Positions 24,085 through 35,989 of a stretch of 64,000 nucleotides of DNA are shown here, in pieces. The position numbers were made by a program, and so were the translations under genes. The notes below the pieces were generated by a model. It saw nothing but the letters and a program-made list of their open reading frames with translations, made no database searches and was not told the origin of the DNA. Each line of letters begins with the position of its first letter. The first letter of the stretch is position 1. Origin of the DNA: Vandiemenella viatica. Its lineage: Eukaryota > Arthropoda > Insecta > Orthoptera > Morabidae. Location of the stretch: the NCBI GenBank assembly GCA_031002005.1, contig CM061919.1:229240461-229304460 (forward strand), in the 5' to 3' direction.

Positions 24085-24305
24085 GTGAAGCTGCCCAGCA
24101 ATCTCCTGGAGAGCCTCTACCTGTAAGGCCAGTCAAGATGTCACCGGACGATACACAGTCATATGGACCAGGTCCAGTGCCACCAGACTACTTCTACGAT
24201 GACAGCCAGGAAAGGGGACAACTCCCAGGCCAGAGGGTTCAGCATGTTCAACCATCACAACAAGGAGAGAGGGAGAATATTGCTGACGGAGCACCTCAAA
24301 TACAG
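24085..24305 (+). CDS. Coding exon of single-pass membrane protein
   Basis: This 221-nt exon follows TTTTTTGTTGCAG and ends at the donor GTAATT. It completes a Gly codon and then encodes 73 residues beginning EAAQQSPGEPLPVRPVKMSP and ending IADGAPQIQ in phase 0. It is rich in Pro, Gln and Asp with a DYFYDD cluster, and is hydrophilic without Cys. Phase matches the exons at 17734 and 26272. It is part of the extracellular stalk by topology inference. Confidence 0.85.
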
Positions 24306-24479
24306 GTAATTTTGCTTCCTGACAAATGATGGTGATGCTCCCCATACCCAGTGATGCAGGTGTTGGTCCCAACATGGAGGGAGTCACTCCTTCAAAGCAG
24401 GATATTGGGAAATTTATGTGCAGTAGTTTCCTCTTGTCTCCTCCAGTGATGGAAGAGGCCTTCATTGATTGGAGAGGGT

Positions 24480-24930
24480 GGTGTGGAGAAGTGAGGGAAT
24501 GGGTTACAAGACATCGATCAGCCCATTGTGTGTGTGTGTTTGTTTGGTGTCAAAGTCGAGATTCGGAGGGCGTGCAAAGGATTTGTTTGTGGAAATTACC
24601 AAAGAACACAATCAGTAAATAATATAAGGAAACTGAATTGGGTGTCGTTGGAGGTGGGTGAAGAGAATGATTATGCTTGGATCAAAATAAGTAGAGAAAT
24701 TAGGGATAGTACATGGAATAGAAGGGAGGACTACAACCATATGCTGCCATTTGATTTCGGGCATAAGGGAGTGAGAAAATTTTGTTTTGTAGGCAAGGCA
24801 GTCATTGACTGCAATAAATTACTGAGGGTAATGCTGACCAGTTTTACAAAAATGTGGAATATTCTAAAAATTAAAAAAAAAATTTCAAGTGCAAGAGAAG
24901 GTTGGTGCTGAAATTTCACTGAAAAAAGAA
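24480..24930 (+). mobile_element. LINE C-terminal fragment, plus strand
   Basis: The block around 24600-24660 resembles the sLexRR region, and FDFGHKGVRKFCFVGKA (about 24750-24800) recurs in decayed form at 26138-26170. This is the same family as the fragments at 2960 and 25380. Frameshifted and dead. Confidence 0.5.
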
Positions 24931-25379
24931 AGAAACATGAACTGGAAAAGTAGGTGCCACTGATTCATTAAATTAAGTAACTGTTACTATTTGTGTGAAT
25001 CAGTGTGATGTGTATGTGCACAGCATAGTAAGTATGCAGTTTGTATTGTTAAAGGAATGAAATATGTAGGATGGGAGGTGGAGAACCCTGTTGCCAAATT
25101 AACGATTAACGGTTGTATATGCCCTCACTCCATATGCACTGTAGATAGTTTTGATATTTAATCAAGGAGTTTGGTGCACAATACGTTGATTAGGAACTGT
25201 GCAGTACCACATCTCCTATCCTGCTGGTGAATTTTCGTTGATGAAAACAGTTAATCTCATGTCAAGCACTGGACACCATCATGGTCCAACAACCACCTGA
25301 GCACTAACTGCCCAGGACCATAACAAAGCACAGAGATGTATTTTATTAAACATTATTCAGTAGGAATTGACTGCAGAGA

Positions 25380-26240
25380 GGAGCTAAGCATTTTTATTCC
25401 AAACATGAAAGTAATTGAACAGTGTGAACCTGCAATAGGACATATTAATAAGATGATTGGTAGAATACTGATAAATACATTATTGTAGTTGGAGCAGATT
25501 TATTTCTGGAAAATACTGCAGAACATAGTCAATAACTGATATGAAAATGTGCTGAATAGGAAGTAATGGAAGGTAGGAGGTGGGTGATACAAAACAAAAC
25601 CAATATTCAAAACAGACTCTAAGTAACCACAAATTCAGAGTTTGCTGATGTTTTGTATAATTATAAAGTGGATGAAGAATTGGTTGTTGAAGGCATAAGG
25701 TGTAAATATCTGAATATGTCATTTGTAAATAAACTAAACTATGCATGACACATTGTCTAGGTGCCAGAAAGAAGTTTTAAGTCCTGCTTCTATTGGAGGG
25801 AGTGGGGGGGGGGGGGGTAAAGGAGGTTATTTAGATAAAAACCTTGGTCACATTAAAGCTTGAGTATTGTGGTGTAACATGGGATCCACATTGTGTCTGT
25901 CAAAAATAGTATTTGTAGGGGTTGTAAAGGAGATTAACTATGTTCAAATGTTATAATTACATTGCTATGTGGTATGGTAAACAACCTGTATTGGGAAGTC
26001 ATAGGAGACAGAGGAAGAGACTTCTGGGAGCATGTAAAACACTGGTGTTGAGGATGTGATAGATATTGGGTGAGGAATGAGTGGAGAACATAGGATGGAA
26101 AAAATATGTCCATGGTCACAAACTGGCACTTGATTTCAGGGATAAGGGAGTAGGAAAATTTGCTATTTAATGTAAGGCAATCAAAGAAGGTTCGTGGGAG
26201 ATATTACACATTGGTGTATGTTTAATCACAATTAAGTAAA
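25380..26240 (+). mobile_element. LINE reverse transcriptase C-terminal region, plus strand
   Basis: LEYCGVTWDPHC at about 25858-25893 is the LxYCSxVWDP block after the reverse transcriptase palm in CR1/Jockey-like LINEs. Downstream, GFRDKGVGKF matches 24750. A long G run (25804-25818) interrupts it. Many stops. Confidence 0.6.
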
Positions 26241-26271
26241 TAACAATAATAAATTATGAACCATTTTACAG

Positions 26272-26452
26272 GTGAAACATCAAAGAGTGCAACAACAGCA
26301 TCATTCCCATCAACACCATAACACCCAGACAGGTACCGTGGAAGGTAAAATTGTGAACAGTCCACCAGATGATGTAAACAGCAGAAAGGATAGTGGAACT
26401 GAGCACCAGAAAGAGTATACTACAGCCATACCCAAGAGACATAAAGATACAG
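26272..26452 (+). CDS. Coding exon of single-pass membrane protein
   Basis: This is a 181-nt exon after CCATTTTACAG, starting in phase 0 with VKHQRVQQQHHSHQHHNTQT and ending KRHKDT plus one base of a split Gly codon, at the donor GTATAA. It is rich in His and Gln at the start, then charged. An internal donor ACAG|GTACC at 26332/26333 has the same phase and would remove 40 residues (120 nt) without a frameshift. Stalk region by inference. Confidence 0.8.
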
Positions 26453-26704
26453 GTATAACATCTTAGCAATAATCCTTTTAATGGTTTTAAGAATTCTAAG
26501 TAAATTCATTTAAATTAATTTCATTTTTATTATCATTACTGTATATCAATAAAATAGTACAGAAATAAGTCAAAAACTGTGTAAACTGAATATGTGTTTA
26601 TTACCAATGGGGTCACAATGCTCAGAAATGAATTAAATGACTGATGGCGATGATATTTTAGAAAATGAAAAGTGTGATGGTATTGGATAATAAGTCTAAT
26701 ATCA

Positions 26705-27522
26705 TCATCATCTTTGACAGTTTCTAGCCTCATGCCAGGTCTGCCTGGAACACAGTGCTCCCTGGCATATCATGTCCCTTTGCTATTCCTCCTCATCTAC
26801 CACATTCCAGTTTGCTCGTCTGGCCTTCATACTCTTTTCTATTCCCTTAACCCTTTTATTGTGTTATTGTTCTCGGTGTCTCTTCCAATCAAACTTCAAA
26901 TTATACATTCTCTTTGGAACTCTTTTGTCACTCATCTTCTTCATGTGTCCGTCCATACCACTTGAGTATTGATCTTTTGATTCTAACCTGCACAGTTTCC
27001 TCTTTACTGCCATAATCAAGTCCCTACTTATTATGACCAACCTCTGAAAATCAGTTATATCTAGCTGATAGTGCGCCTACATTGGGAAGTAACTAAGACC
27101 CTCGTATTTTCCTCTTGTTTCTATCAAAACTCTGCTTCATCCATAAGTTTAGTAGCCAGTACTAAATAGTATGAAAACCTCTCCATCAACTCATTCTTTG
27201 CCTCTGTGGAACATTCTAAAACTCTCCTTCTTCCAATGAACAAACTTCCCTTCAGCTACCAGCTGTTTCTGAGCTTCTCCACATAATTATCAAAAGCATG
27301 TAATTTTATTTATTATAATCCTGTTATTTACTAGTAGTAGTCTGATACCTGGTTCCTTAATTGATCCTTTGGTATCAATGATTTCTTCCTACATGCATAT
27401 GCAAAGGTAATCTATGTTATTGTTTTTCCAGCAACCCCTAATCTATAAATTGTGCTGTTCTAGCTCTGTCATGGTTGGAAATGGACTACCTTACAGCTTC
27501 ATTACCCTCCCATTTTTAATTA
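26705..27522 (-). mobile_element. LINE C-terminal region (RTE-like), minus strand
   Basis: The minus strand reads RSILKWYGRTHEEDE, then KENV and LEETPRTI (a decayed GKRPRGRP), ending near 26720 with a LETVKDDDD-like block and a GAT microsatellite as the 3' tail. The order matches the tails at 8243 and 29930. The hAT element at 27531 inserted just beyond. Confidence 0.65.
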
Positions 27523-27530
27523 GGTGTAGC

Positions 27531-28630
27531 TAGTGTTGCAAACTGAAAAAAAATTTTTTTTTTTCAGATTTGTGAAAAAAAACCTAGCACCCTCGTTTTT
27601 TTTTTTTATAAATTTGGGTTTTTTTTCCAGAAAACAATATATTTGATAAATTATAGTTTTATTTATGGAACTTGCATTTTACATGTGTGTTTTAAACCTT
27701 ACTAAATCATATAATATCTTACATAATGATTCATAAATGTATCTATATAGGTAACATAATTTTTTATTCATCTTCTATGTCGGTACCACGTTCACTAGTA
27801 TCAGTACTACCAACACTAGTTCGGTCGGAGTTGGAATTTTCTGTTTCTTCTTCTATCCCCTCTAGATCCATAACTTCAGAAATAGTTACATTTTCTTTTA
27901 CTGGTTGTATTGCATGCAAGAGCTTTTGAGATTGCAATTTTAAATTGTGAGTAAAGTACACACTGTGAATGAAGACTGCGCCGATAGTTCTGTATTACGG
28001 TCTTTTAAGTTTGAATTTAAATCTAATATCATACAAAATAGGGGCTTTATTTGTTTTCAATCGCTGGTTTACGCCAACTGTTGCAAGGAAATTATTCATA
28101 ATTACTGACAATGACTCAGTATTATCACTATACGCTGTGAGTTTAACAAGTATACGAATATAAGGAAAGCACAACAAGTAATAAAAATAGGCAAAAACCC
28201 GTAGTTAAATTTCCTAATTTTTTGAAAAGATTCGTAGGTCTACAGATAAATTTGTAGGGCCTGGTAGCACTAGTTCAAATAGTGAGTATCAATTCAAACA
28301 ATAGGGAACGACCGAACAGGGATTCCTTCTCACGCAACCTAGCCTTTTCGGGAAGTCCCCATTCATAAATGAAAACTTCAGTCAATGTTACCAATATTTT
28401 TTGTAATTTTTTTGTTTTCTACTGAACCAGAAAGATATAGTAGATTTAAAAGTAAGATAAATACTTAGTATAAACTCTAAAACAGTCATATTAAACGATA
28501 AATGCCTTAAAAATTTGAAATTTAGTAGTTATGAAAAAAAAACATGTCCCAGAAAAAAAAACATTTTTTTTCACAGTTTTTTATGTTTTTTTTTCATGTC
28601 AGAAAAAAAATTTGTATTTTTACAACACTA
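27531..28630. mobile_element. hAT-family non-autonomous transposon
   Basis: Exactly 1100 bp, with termini TAGTGTTGCAAA and, inverted from the right, TAGTGTTGTAAA. It is flanked by perfect 8-bp target duplications GGTGTAGC (27523-27530 and 28631-28638). Both ends continue into A/T runs that form a longer imperfect inverted repeat. Two short minus-strand frames (27764-27961, acidic; 27995-28177) may be transposase remnants, but no catalytic or dimerisation motif is readable. The perfect duplication suggests a rather young insertion. Confidence 0.85.
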
Positions 28631-28739
28631 GGTGTAGCCCATCCCTAGTTACCACTACCCTACCTACGACATCAACAGACACAACCTCCATGACAGACCC
28701 CCATTCCTGTCCCAAGAAGCTGCTGGTAGGTTTCCCTGC

Positions 28740-29925
28740 CTCACATTCATATTTAAGTGTTAACAGTCATGGCAACATACTGTGTAAGTGCATTTTGTGA
28801 ATGCTTGGAATGATGTGTTCATACAAGCTCATGTTCTGTGTGCAGGATTCTGTTTTATAGTCTTTTTTTCAATATTCATCTAGCTGAAAGCTAGGTGAGC
28901 CCCCCTGATGTATCAAAGAATAAATATTTCACTAACAATATAACATGAGAAACATTGAGATGGTTAATGACAACATCTACACCCCATTTTACGATATTAC
29001 TGTAGATTAAACTTTTGGGTACAAAATATGTAAACATATGTTCACTTTTTAAACAAACTGTGCTGCCATTAGAAATTCAAGTTCTGTTGATATGTTTTTG
29101 CGAAAATTTCTTCCCAATGGGGACACAAAAATTCTAAAGATTTGTTTAAGTAGCATTATGTTCAGTATTATCTCTTGATTAAAACACCTTTTAGTAAATT
29201 GTGACAATATATTCACACAACACAAGCACACCAAATTTATTCCTGTTTATCTTCGCAGCATAATGGTGATGATGTAACACAGTAAGAGTTTGTGCAGTTG
29301 GAATATATTACTTATTGACTTCCATCAGAAGATTTGGTCTGGTCACATGCTCTTGAAAATCTTCTTCTGGATCTTTGAAACCAGCTGCTAATAAAATCTT
29401 AGCATTCTTCTGTGCATGTGGCTAGGTTTAAAGAATTATTATGCTTTCTTTATGACAGTAAGCGTGCTACATGATTTGGTGGAGACGGTATATCTTTGAA
29501 TTAATAGCAACTTTACATATCACATCAAAGAATGTCTATGTTACAATTCTGCTAGCAAGTAACTGTGGAACAACTAAGGCTGAAGACTAATTGATTGACT
29601 AATGGTAGCAACTAAGCCAATTATCCATGTCTAAGGCTTGTCTCAGCCAAGAACCTACTATTTTGAAGACTTCTGATTGATTGAGGGTGAATTGCATGGT
29701 GTTAGGCCTCAGGCTGCTTAAGTTGCTTGCATAGTGTCAGTGCAACACTTGTAGCCTGTGTTTGCTAGTCAAAGAGTTTAGATTAAATAACTGGCTTGAT
29801 ATTCAGTGACTCTTCCGCTGCATATAAGGAAGCTGTTATGAAACATTAGTATAAATTAATATATCAAAAATACCTCTTACAACAGCTTGCCTAATTAGTG
29901 AGTTATATTGGTTTTTCAATTATTA
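28740..29925. other. Intronic DNA, nothing recognised
   Basis: No transposon termini, exon or RNA gene could be supported here. Confidence 0.3.
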
Positions 29926-29929
29926 ATTT

Positions 29930-30150
29930 GAGTTTGGGTCATTTACCATTAAGATGCATGGTAAATGACCCAGAGGAAGACCAAGAGATGGATGGCTGAA
30001 AGGAATGGAAGAGTGTGTATGGAAGAGAGGATAGGACTGAAACAAGGTGGAGACAGAGAGGTGGTGGGAAGAAAGAATGAATGGAGGGGCTAGTGAATGA
30101 AGCAGACCCGGCCAGAGGTTGGAAACTGTTGAGGATGAATTTGAGTTTAA
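29930..30150 (+). mobile_element. LINE C-terminal fragment (RTE-like), plus strand
   Basis: Reads RGRPRDGWLKGMEECVWKRG and then WEERMNGGAS and GQRLETVEDE, the same tail block as at 26705 (inverse) with a slightly longer coding end. It marks the GRPRxxW region that closes many RTE-like ORFs. Confidence 0.7.
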
Positions 30151-30332
30151 ATTTATCATGTCAATTTTGTTTTGCTTGAAATTGAGTTACACAAAGCGCA
30201 ATATCCATCCATAAAGATTTTTTATCTCAGTTTCACTCGATTAATTTTGTACACCAGGAAATATTTTTCTTTGAGTGCAGCCTGAAGGTATTGTTCAAAC
30301 AACTATCATTGTAATAATAATTATTTTAACAG

Positions 30333-30500
30333 GGTCTAAGCAAACACATTCAGACCATGATAAGAGCCGGAAAAATGAGCATGCAGATTCACTACAGCAT
30401 ACACAAGGTTCAGAAGGCCCAGACGATACTGACATTATTGTAGAACCTGTTGATGGAGAGGCAGTTCGTCCCAGTGGAGCCATTTTGTCTCTGGCGCTTG
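30333..30500 (+). CDS. Coding exon of single-pass membrane protein (juxtamembrane)
   Basis: This 168-nt exon follows TTATTTTAACAG and ends at the strong donor GTAAGT. It completes a Gly codon and encodes 55 residues, beginning SKQTHSDHDKSRKNEHADSL, with an acidic DDTDIIVEPVDGE stretch. It ends RPSGAILSLAL, the first half of the transmembrane helix, plus one base of a split Gly codon. Phase matches both neighbours. Confidence 0.85.
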
Positions 30501-30509
30501 GTAAGTTTT

Positions 30510-30720
30510 AGTTAATTTAATTCTGATGGAGAGCACGCTTTGCTGATAATCTCCCTACACATCCGTTTTTCCTTTGTTACTATTTTTTTAAGGATAAATT
30601 CTTTGAGTGCAGTCTCTCCATTACTTTTGCCATCTACAATTTTAATTTTAAATTCATTAAGTATTTTTGACAAGTTATTCCACTTTTCCTTTGCTAATTT
30701 CTGAATTAAAGAGAAAAAAA
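30510..30720 (-). mobile_element. LINE 3' end, minus strand
   Basis: AATTCTGATGGAGAGCACGC and ATCTCCCTACACATCC match the 3' UTR of the copy at 2490-2900. It starts within 10 bp of the splice donor of the preceding exon, which limits intronic donor context to a few bases. Confidence 0.6.
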
Positions 30721-31494
30721 TAAAATGAATTTGAAGGTTGAGTGAAGAATGTAATCTGTACAGATTATTATAAAAATATAAATATTTTATAGCAATGATT
30801 ATACTAAGTTACTCATCTGAAAAAGTTTTGGAATAATTTTTAACTCAGTCTTTGAGTATTTGAAATTTCTTCCATTTAGAGTGCACATATATTTCTGGAT
30901 GACAAAGGGACTGGTTTCATAAAGAGCATAGGTAAATAAATGTTTAGGCAGAATTGAAGTGCTGATTGACATATTCCAATAGTGTACTATTTACAAATAA
31001 ATACTAGAGATTAATATATTCTGTTTACAGTTCTTTATTATTAAAGTAACTTGACATTTATGTTTATTATAATAAGAAGCAAAATCCTTTAATGTGAAGT
31101 GAAAACAAACAATGACAGGGCAATAAAACTTTTCACTAACCAAATCTTGAGGTAGAAAGGCTGCAATTTCACTAAAAGGAAAAATGAACTCAGTTACTTT
31201 CTGGCAGTATGAGAAAGATATTACAATTTGAGGGTTGGACTTTAGAAAGTGAGGCTGTTATGGACTCTTTAATTAGGTGTAATTTTTCCCTAGTATGTAT
31301 CTGCATTTTTTGTCTTTTAATTCATATGAAGGTGTTAATCTGCAATGTTAATCTATGTATCATCTTTTTCCCTTTAATTTATATCTGAAATAAGTGCCCC
31401 TTTGTTGTATTTAACTAATCAGCTTATATATTATGTATTTGTTCAGTTCTCTTCCACACTAAATCCAGTCTCATACTTTTTTATTTTGTTGTAA
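30721..31494. other. Intronic DNA, nothing firmly recognised
   Basis: A segment near 31090-31170 resembles the foldback MITE terminus (ACTAACCAAATCTTGAGG) and may be another decayed copy. Confidence 0.3.
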
Positions 31495-31989
31495 GCATAG
31501 GTGAGCACAGTTAATCAAGAAGCTAATCTCGTTAATCGTTAATCCACTACTTAAAAAGTTAATTTCGATAATAGTTAAAGCACTATATTTTTCCAAATTT
31601 AACGCAAGTTAACCATTAAAAGTTAACGATCCAAGATTGGAACTGAGGGTTGTGTATTGCAATAGGCATTACTGCAAGCAATACCAAGGTGCTATGTACC
31701 ATCATGTGAATCAATAATACTTCTACCAAATGTCCTTCAGGAAAATGAGTTTTTACTGGGGTTCAATGTTTTAACCAGCTTCTCAAAAGTATCAGATTCT
31801 TCAACGTAGCAATGAAATGGTTTGCAATACATCGGTCCACACCAGATCAGAATACAATCATTCTGGTAGCTATGATACCAATTTTTTTTATTGACCTAAA
31901 CTGTTATTAGCAGATGGCAATGAAAACAAATCAATTCTGTTACTACCTACATCAGAAGAAGCCACAACACTTGAAGAAGAGTTTGTATT

Positions 31990-32310
31990 ATTTTTATTTT
32001 TTTGTATAAGTTGGCTCTACTTCACTTTTACCACAAAATGTTTGTATTTAGATATATGCATCCCCCCCCCCCAAAAAAAGTATCTAGGTCCACCCCCAAC
32101 ATTGTAATTATTGTAATTTTGGAGAAATTTTTTTTTAGCTCTACGGACTCGAGGCCTGAGGAGCCTAAATAGACTACCCCATGGTCGATTCAAGCACTCC
32201 CCCTCCCTAAAACCAAAATCCACTGAACGGAAGTCCTCTGAACCAAAATTCACTCAAGGCAAGCCCCCCCCCCCCCAAAAAAAAACAAATTCCTGGATCT
32301 GCCCCTGGCT
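31990..32310. mobile_element. C-rich insert, possibly a relative of the GGGGCCCC hAT-like MITE
   Basis: Contains C runs at 32061-32070 and 32264-32276, a central TTTTTTTTTAGCTCTAC stretch as in 13392-13408, and a right end CCTGGATCTGCCCCTGGC like a transposon terminus. The family link is suggestive only. Confidence 0.35.
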
Positions 32311-32394
32311 AGACACACAAGCCTTGATTGTAGAAAGTTTAGGCAAACACAGTTTGAATTCATAAATTAACTGTTCTCCCAGTCTTGATTTAAG

Positions 32395-33440
32395 TGCAAC
32401 ATAATCGCATAAATGTGGTCAAGGATTATTAATATTCTGGTTGCTATTGTTCCTATAATATATAATGTTAACATAAATATAATAAAAGTAGACAACCATG
32501 TATCAGTTAAAAATGGTGTAAGACAAGGTTGTAATCTATCCCTGTTAATATTCAACTTGTATGTAGAAGAAGCAATAAAGGAAATAAAAGAAAAATTTTC
32601 ATGTGGCATAAGTTTTCAGAGAGAAAAAATCAGTATGCTACGATTTCCTGCTGACATTGTCTTGTTAGCAAGAACAGGCTGAGAATATTGAGAAGTTTCT
32701 GACTATCATAAATAAAATACTGAAGTAAGATTTTGGAATGAATATAAATCAAAGCAAGACAAAAGTGATGAAATGTAGCAGAAATGATACCAATCACAGT
32801 AGATTAAATATAAAAATATGATCGGATGCAATAGGAGAAGTAAGTGAATTCTGCTACTTGTGAAGCTAAATTGCAACTGATGACTGAAGCAGGAATGATG
32901 TTAAAAGCAGAAAAGCACTAGCAAAAAGAGCCTTCATTAAAAAGAGAAATCTTTTAGTTTCAAAAATTGATCTAGGAATTAGAACGAACTTTTTAAAACT
33001 CTATGTGTGGAGCACAGTGCTTTATGGTATCGAAACTTGGAGTTTAGGAATACCAGAAAGAAAGAAAATTGAAGCATTTGAAACATGGTGCTACAGAAGA
33101 ATGTTGAAAATTAAGTGGACAGACAAAGTAAGAATGAACGAGTTTTGGAAATGATGGGTGAGAAAAGAAGTTTGTGGAAGAAGATTACAAAACTGGTAGG
33201 TCATATTACGAGACATGCTGGATTGGTTAATTTGTCAATGGAGGGATCAGTCGATCATAAGAACTGTAGAGGAAGATGGAGATTAGAATATATGAAGCAG
33301 GTAATTGAAGATGTGGGTTTTAAGGTATATGTAGACATGAAGAGGTTAGCACACGATAGGAATGGAGGATGGCATCAAACCGGTCGAAAAAGAGCAAAAA
33401 AAAAGTTAACATTGCTGCTTTCACTAATGTATTGAAGAGC
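32395..33440 (+). mobile_element. LINE reverse transcriptase 3' half
   Basis: Reads NGVRQGCNLSLLIFNLYVEE (a VRQGCxLSPLLFNIY block), then MLRFPADIVLLA, where the catalytic FADD has become FPAD. Later come FCYL, LYGIETWSLGIPERKKIEAF, WCYRRMLKIKWTD and a tail ending at 33435. The blocks are in order but shifted between frames. Loss of the catalytic motif and stops show it is dead. Confidence 0.8.
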
Positions 33441-34083
33441 TTCAGTTTTCATGACGTAAGCATGTAACAAATGTCAGATTAACTTATTTCACTAACTAGC
33501 ACCAAGCTGATACAAACTAAATGTGAAATTTTCCTGGCAGTGAAAAAGATTATAAAAATATCAAAATCAATCCTGATCAAATTAGAACGAGTAGTGAGCA
33601 TTTGTTTGAGGATATAAAATAGAAACGCTGCAAAATTCTAGCTTTCCTGCTCATACCCATGCCATGTCTAGCATAACAATTGAATACGCATCACACTCGC
33701 ACTTTGTGGGTCTACCTATTATTCGTTTGCCATCCGCCTCGCCGATATTACGAGCGTGACATGTTGTGCAATTCAAACATACCAAACGACATCAACTACC
33801 AATGTAACAGACTAAATTTAATGGTAGTTCAATTTAACGGAAATTAAGAAAACCGTTAACGATTTTTTAGGTTAACTTAAAAGTTAGAGTTTTGCAATTT
33901 TGTTAACTTCGTTAATTAACAATTAACAGATTAACGATTTTCTGACCAGCTGTGATATTAAGATATGACTGCATAAGAAAATGTGGAAGCAACAACAGTT
34001 ATTTCAATCCAATAAATAAGGATTTAATTAATTAGCCATTTATCCATTACAAAGATAGTTTAATTGCTCTTAATATGTTTCAG

Positions 34084-34217
34084 GACTGTGTGTCACATGT
34101 GTGATGGTTATTCTGGTAGGCTGCAGACTGCGTGTTGTGAGAAAACGTTTACGTAGGGGTGGGAAATCCCCTTATGCCCATGATGCAGATTATCTTGTGA
34201 ATGGTATGTACTTGTAG
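34084..34217 (+). CDS. Terminal coding exon: transmembrane helix and cytoplasmic tail
   Basis: This exon follows ATATGTTTCAG and completes a Gly codon. It encodes LCVTCVMVILVGC (second half of the helix, about 20 residues in total with the previous exon), a basic stop-transfer RLRVVRKRLRR, then GGKSPYAHDADYLVNGMYL and TAG at 34215-34217. The layout is a type I single-pass protein with a ~30-residue tail, two tyrosines that could serve sorting or signalling, and a C-terminal MYL. A GTATGT donor-like site at 34204 would avoid the stop, but no following exon was found. The family is not recognised. Confidence 0.8.
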
Positions 34218-35200
34218 CCATATGCTGCAGTATTTGTGATGTAAACTATTAATGCTGTGGCCTTATTGTATGAAACGAGTGAACTATTGATCACTGTAGA
34301 AGAAATGGAGAATTTTTGGTACCATGTAAACTAAATATAAAAACAAAATGAGAAATCCCTTTTGGGGTCAAATGTCCTGGCTTTTTGCAGGGTGGTTTAG
34401 TTTCAATAGGGCATACTCTGCAAATGTATATTATACTCTTTGTAAGCTATGCATATAAAAATTATATATGTCCTTATTATTAACTTTTAACATATCAGAG
34501 GAGAACAATAATATTGATAGTTTCAGTGATTCTTGATAAAGTGTTAGTAATCATTATTTGCTTAAATGAACTTATTGATGTTATAAATATTTTGATACAA
34601 CTTTTGGATATTACTAATTATTTAACATGGCCTACTCTCAGAATATACAAATATTCAGAAGCATGACAAGATATCTGTTGTTGTTTGAAAATTAATATAA
34701 AGATGTGCTAAAAGCTGCTATACCAATACAATTATATTATTTAAATAGTCATATTTATTGATAAATATATATATATTGATAAATCATTAATTCTGGCAAC
34801 AACCTCCATCAGCTGTTAACAAATATGAAAGAAAAATATTAACTTCACACCTACGTTTGGGGATATTTTTGTTTATATAGTCTTTTATTATCTTTAACTT
34901 GTTTAGATTTGTATTTAAATACTAAAGTGGTAGGCTGCTCAAACTTAATTTTGATGTACCGTTAGTATTTTTTTATATTTTATATTTAAAATATTTATTC
35001 TGGTTTATGTCAACAACTAACAATTATCATCTTTTGTTCTGGTGATGAAGTAAACTGCAACTGAACCCATCTTTTAAATAATTCCTAGTCCAGTGTGCTG
35101 CCAACATAGCCAATGCAGATTGTAAACTTTTATTGTACTTGTGAAATGTGAATAGTGTATTGTGACACTTTTTAATAAAATATTAAGCAGATATATTAAA
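34218..35200 (+). other. Probable 3' UTR of the membrane-protein gene
   Basis: AT-rich sequence after the stop codon. The likely end is at AATAAA 35174-35179, giving about 0.98 kb. Another AATAAA at about 35528 could be an alternative. No coding content. Confidence 0.45.
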
Positions 35201-35985
35201 TATCTCATGATAAATATTATTTTTTTCATAGATTAAGAGAACAGAATAGCCTTTGCTTTAATTTACAGGATAACAGCATACAAAAGATTCCTGGGTCAGA
35301 AACTGAATCACTCTGTTTTCATTCTTAAATTTTTGTTAGTTTCATGACTCAAGTGTATTTACAGTCTGAAAATATTTTAAGTCTCATGAAATACTCTATT
35401 TTTATCATGACACAGAATCACCATATTTCACTTATGTTTAGTGATATCTTAAAATAGAATTGTACTTAAATTACTTCGATGATTACTTGTATTTGGAAAT
35501 TGGTTTTTATAGGTAATTCATTTTTCAATAAATCAGTTTTTACTGTGTTCTTAATTCTTTCAATTAATCTTTAACCACTAATTTCATCTTAAATCACTTA
35601 AATGTTCACAATTAACTGTAAATGTTTGTGGTCCATATGAAACTCATAAATTACCTTTGTTGAAACAAAAAGAAATGTTGCAATGAGTATAACTTTTTTA
35701 TTGCTTTCTAATAAAAACCAAATAAAATATTCAAATTTGTTTTCTGTTTATGTAATTAACAACGGGCCTACTACAGACTACAGTCAAATAAGGAATGAAA
35801 AGGAAATACAAAGTAGATCCATTACTTACAACAACACTACACAGACTCAAAAAACTCAAAATTTCAGGCCTTGCAATTACTCACAAAAAAGAAAAAATAG
35901 TTGCAAATGGCTAAGTTAGCATGTGCACTTGTTGTCAACCCAGCTGCATGATTGGAAGTTGAGAAGAGGCAAAAAAATTGGGGTT
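35201..35985. other. Intergenic DNA, nothing recognised
   Basis: AT-rich; a short open frame at 35683-35919 lacks any supporting feature. Confidence 0.3.
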
Positions 35986-35989
35986 AGCT

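Larger units (their letters stand above)
31495..33955. mobile_element. Candidate DNA transposon with GTTAATC-rich termini, bearing two nested insertions
   Basis: The left end (about 31500-31570) has TTAATCGTTAATCC and GTTAACGATCC. The right end (33840-33950), inverted, has ATCGTTAATCTGTTAATTG. Both terminal regions are dense in GTTAAC/GTTAATC words. The middle holds a GC-rich insert (about 31990-32310) and a LINE (32395-33440). No clean target duplication is visible. A fragment with the same CTTGGATCGTTAAC word lies next to the hAT element at 13210. Confidence 0.45.

Noticed and set aside
24326..24911. Two overlapping plus-strand frames of 98 and 127 codons after an exon
   Set aside because: They run through intron and LINE debris after a good donor at 24306; no coding signature.
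34203..34217. GTATGT donor at 34204 that would continue the gene past 34217
   Set aside because: The unspliced frame ends five residues later in a plausible C-terminus, a 3' UTR with AATAAA follows, and no in-phase downstream exon was found.
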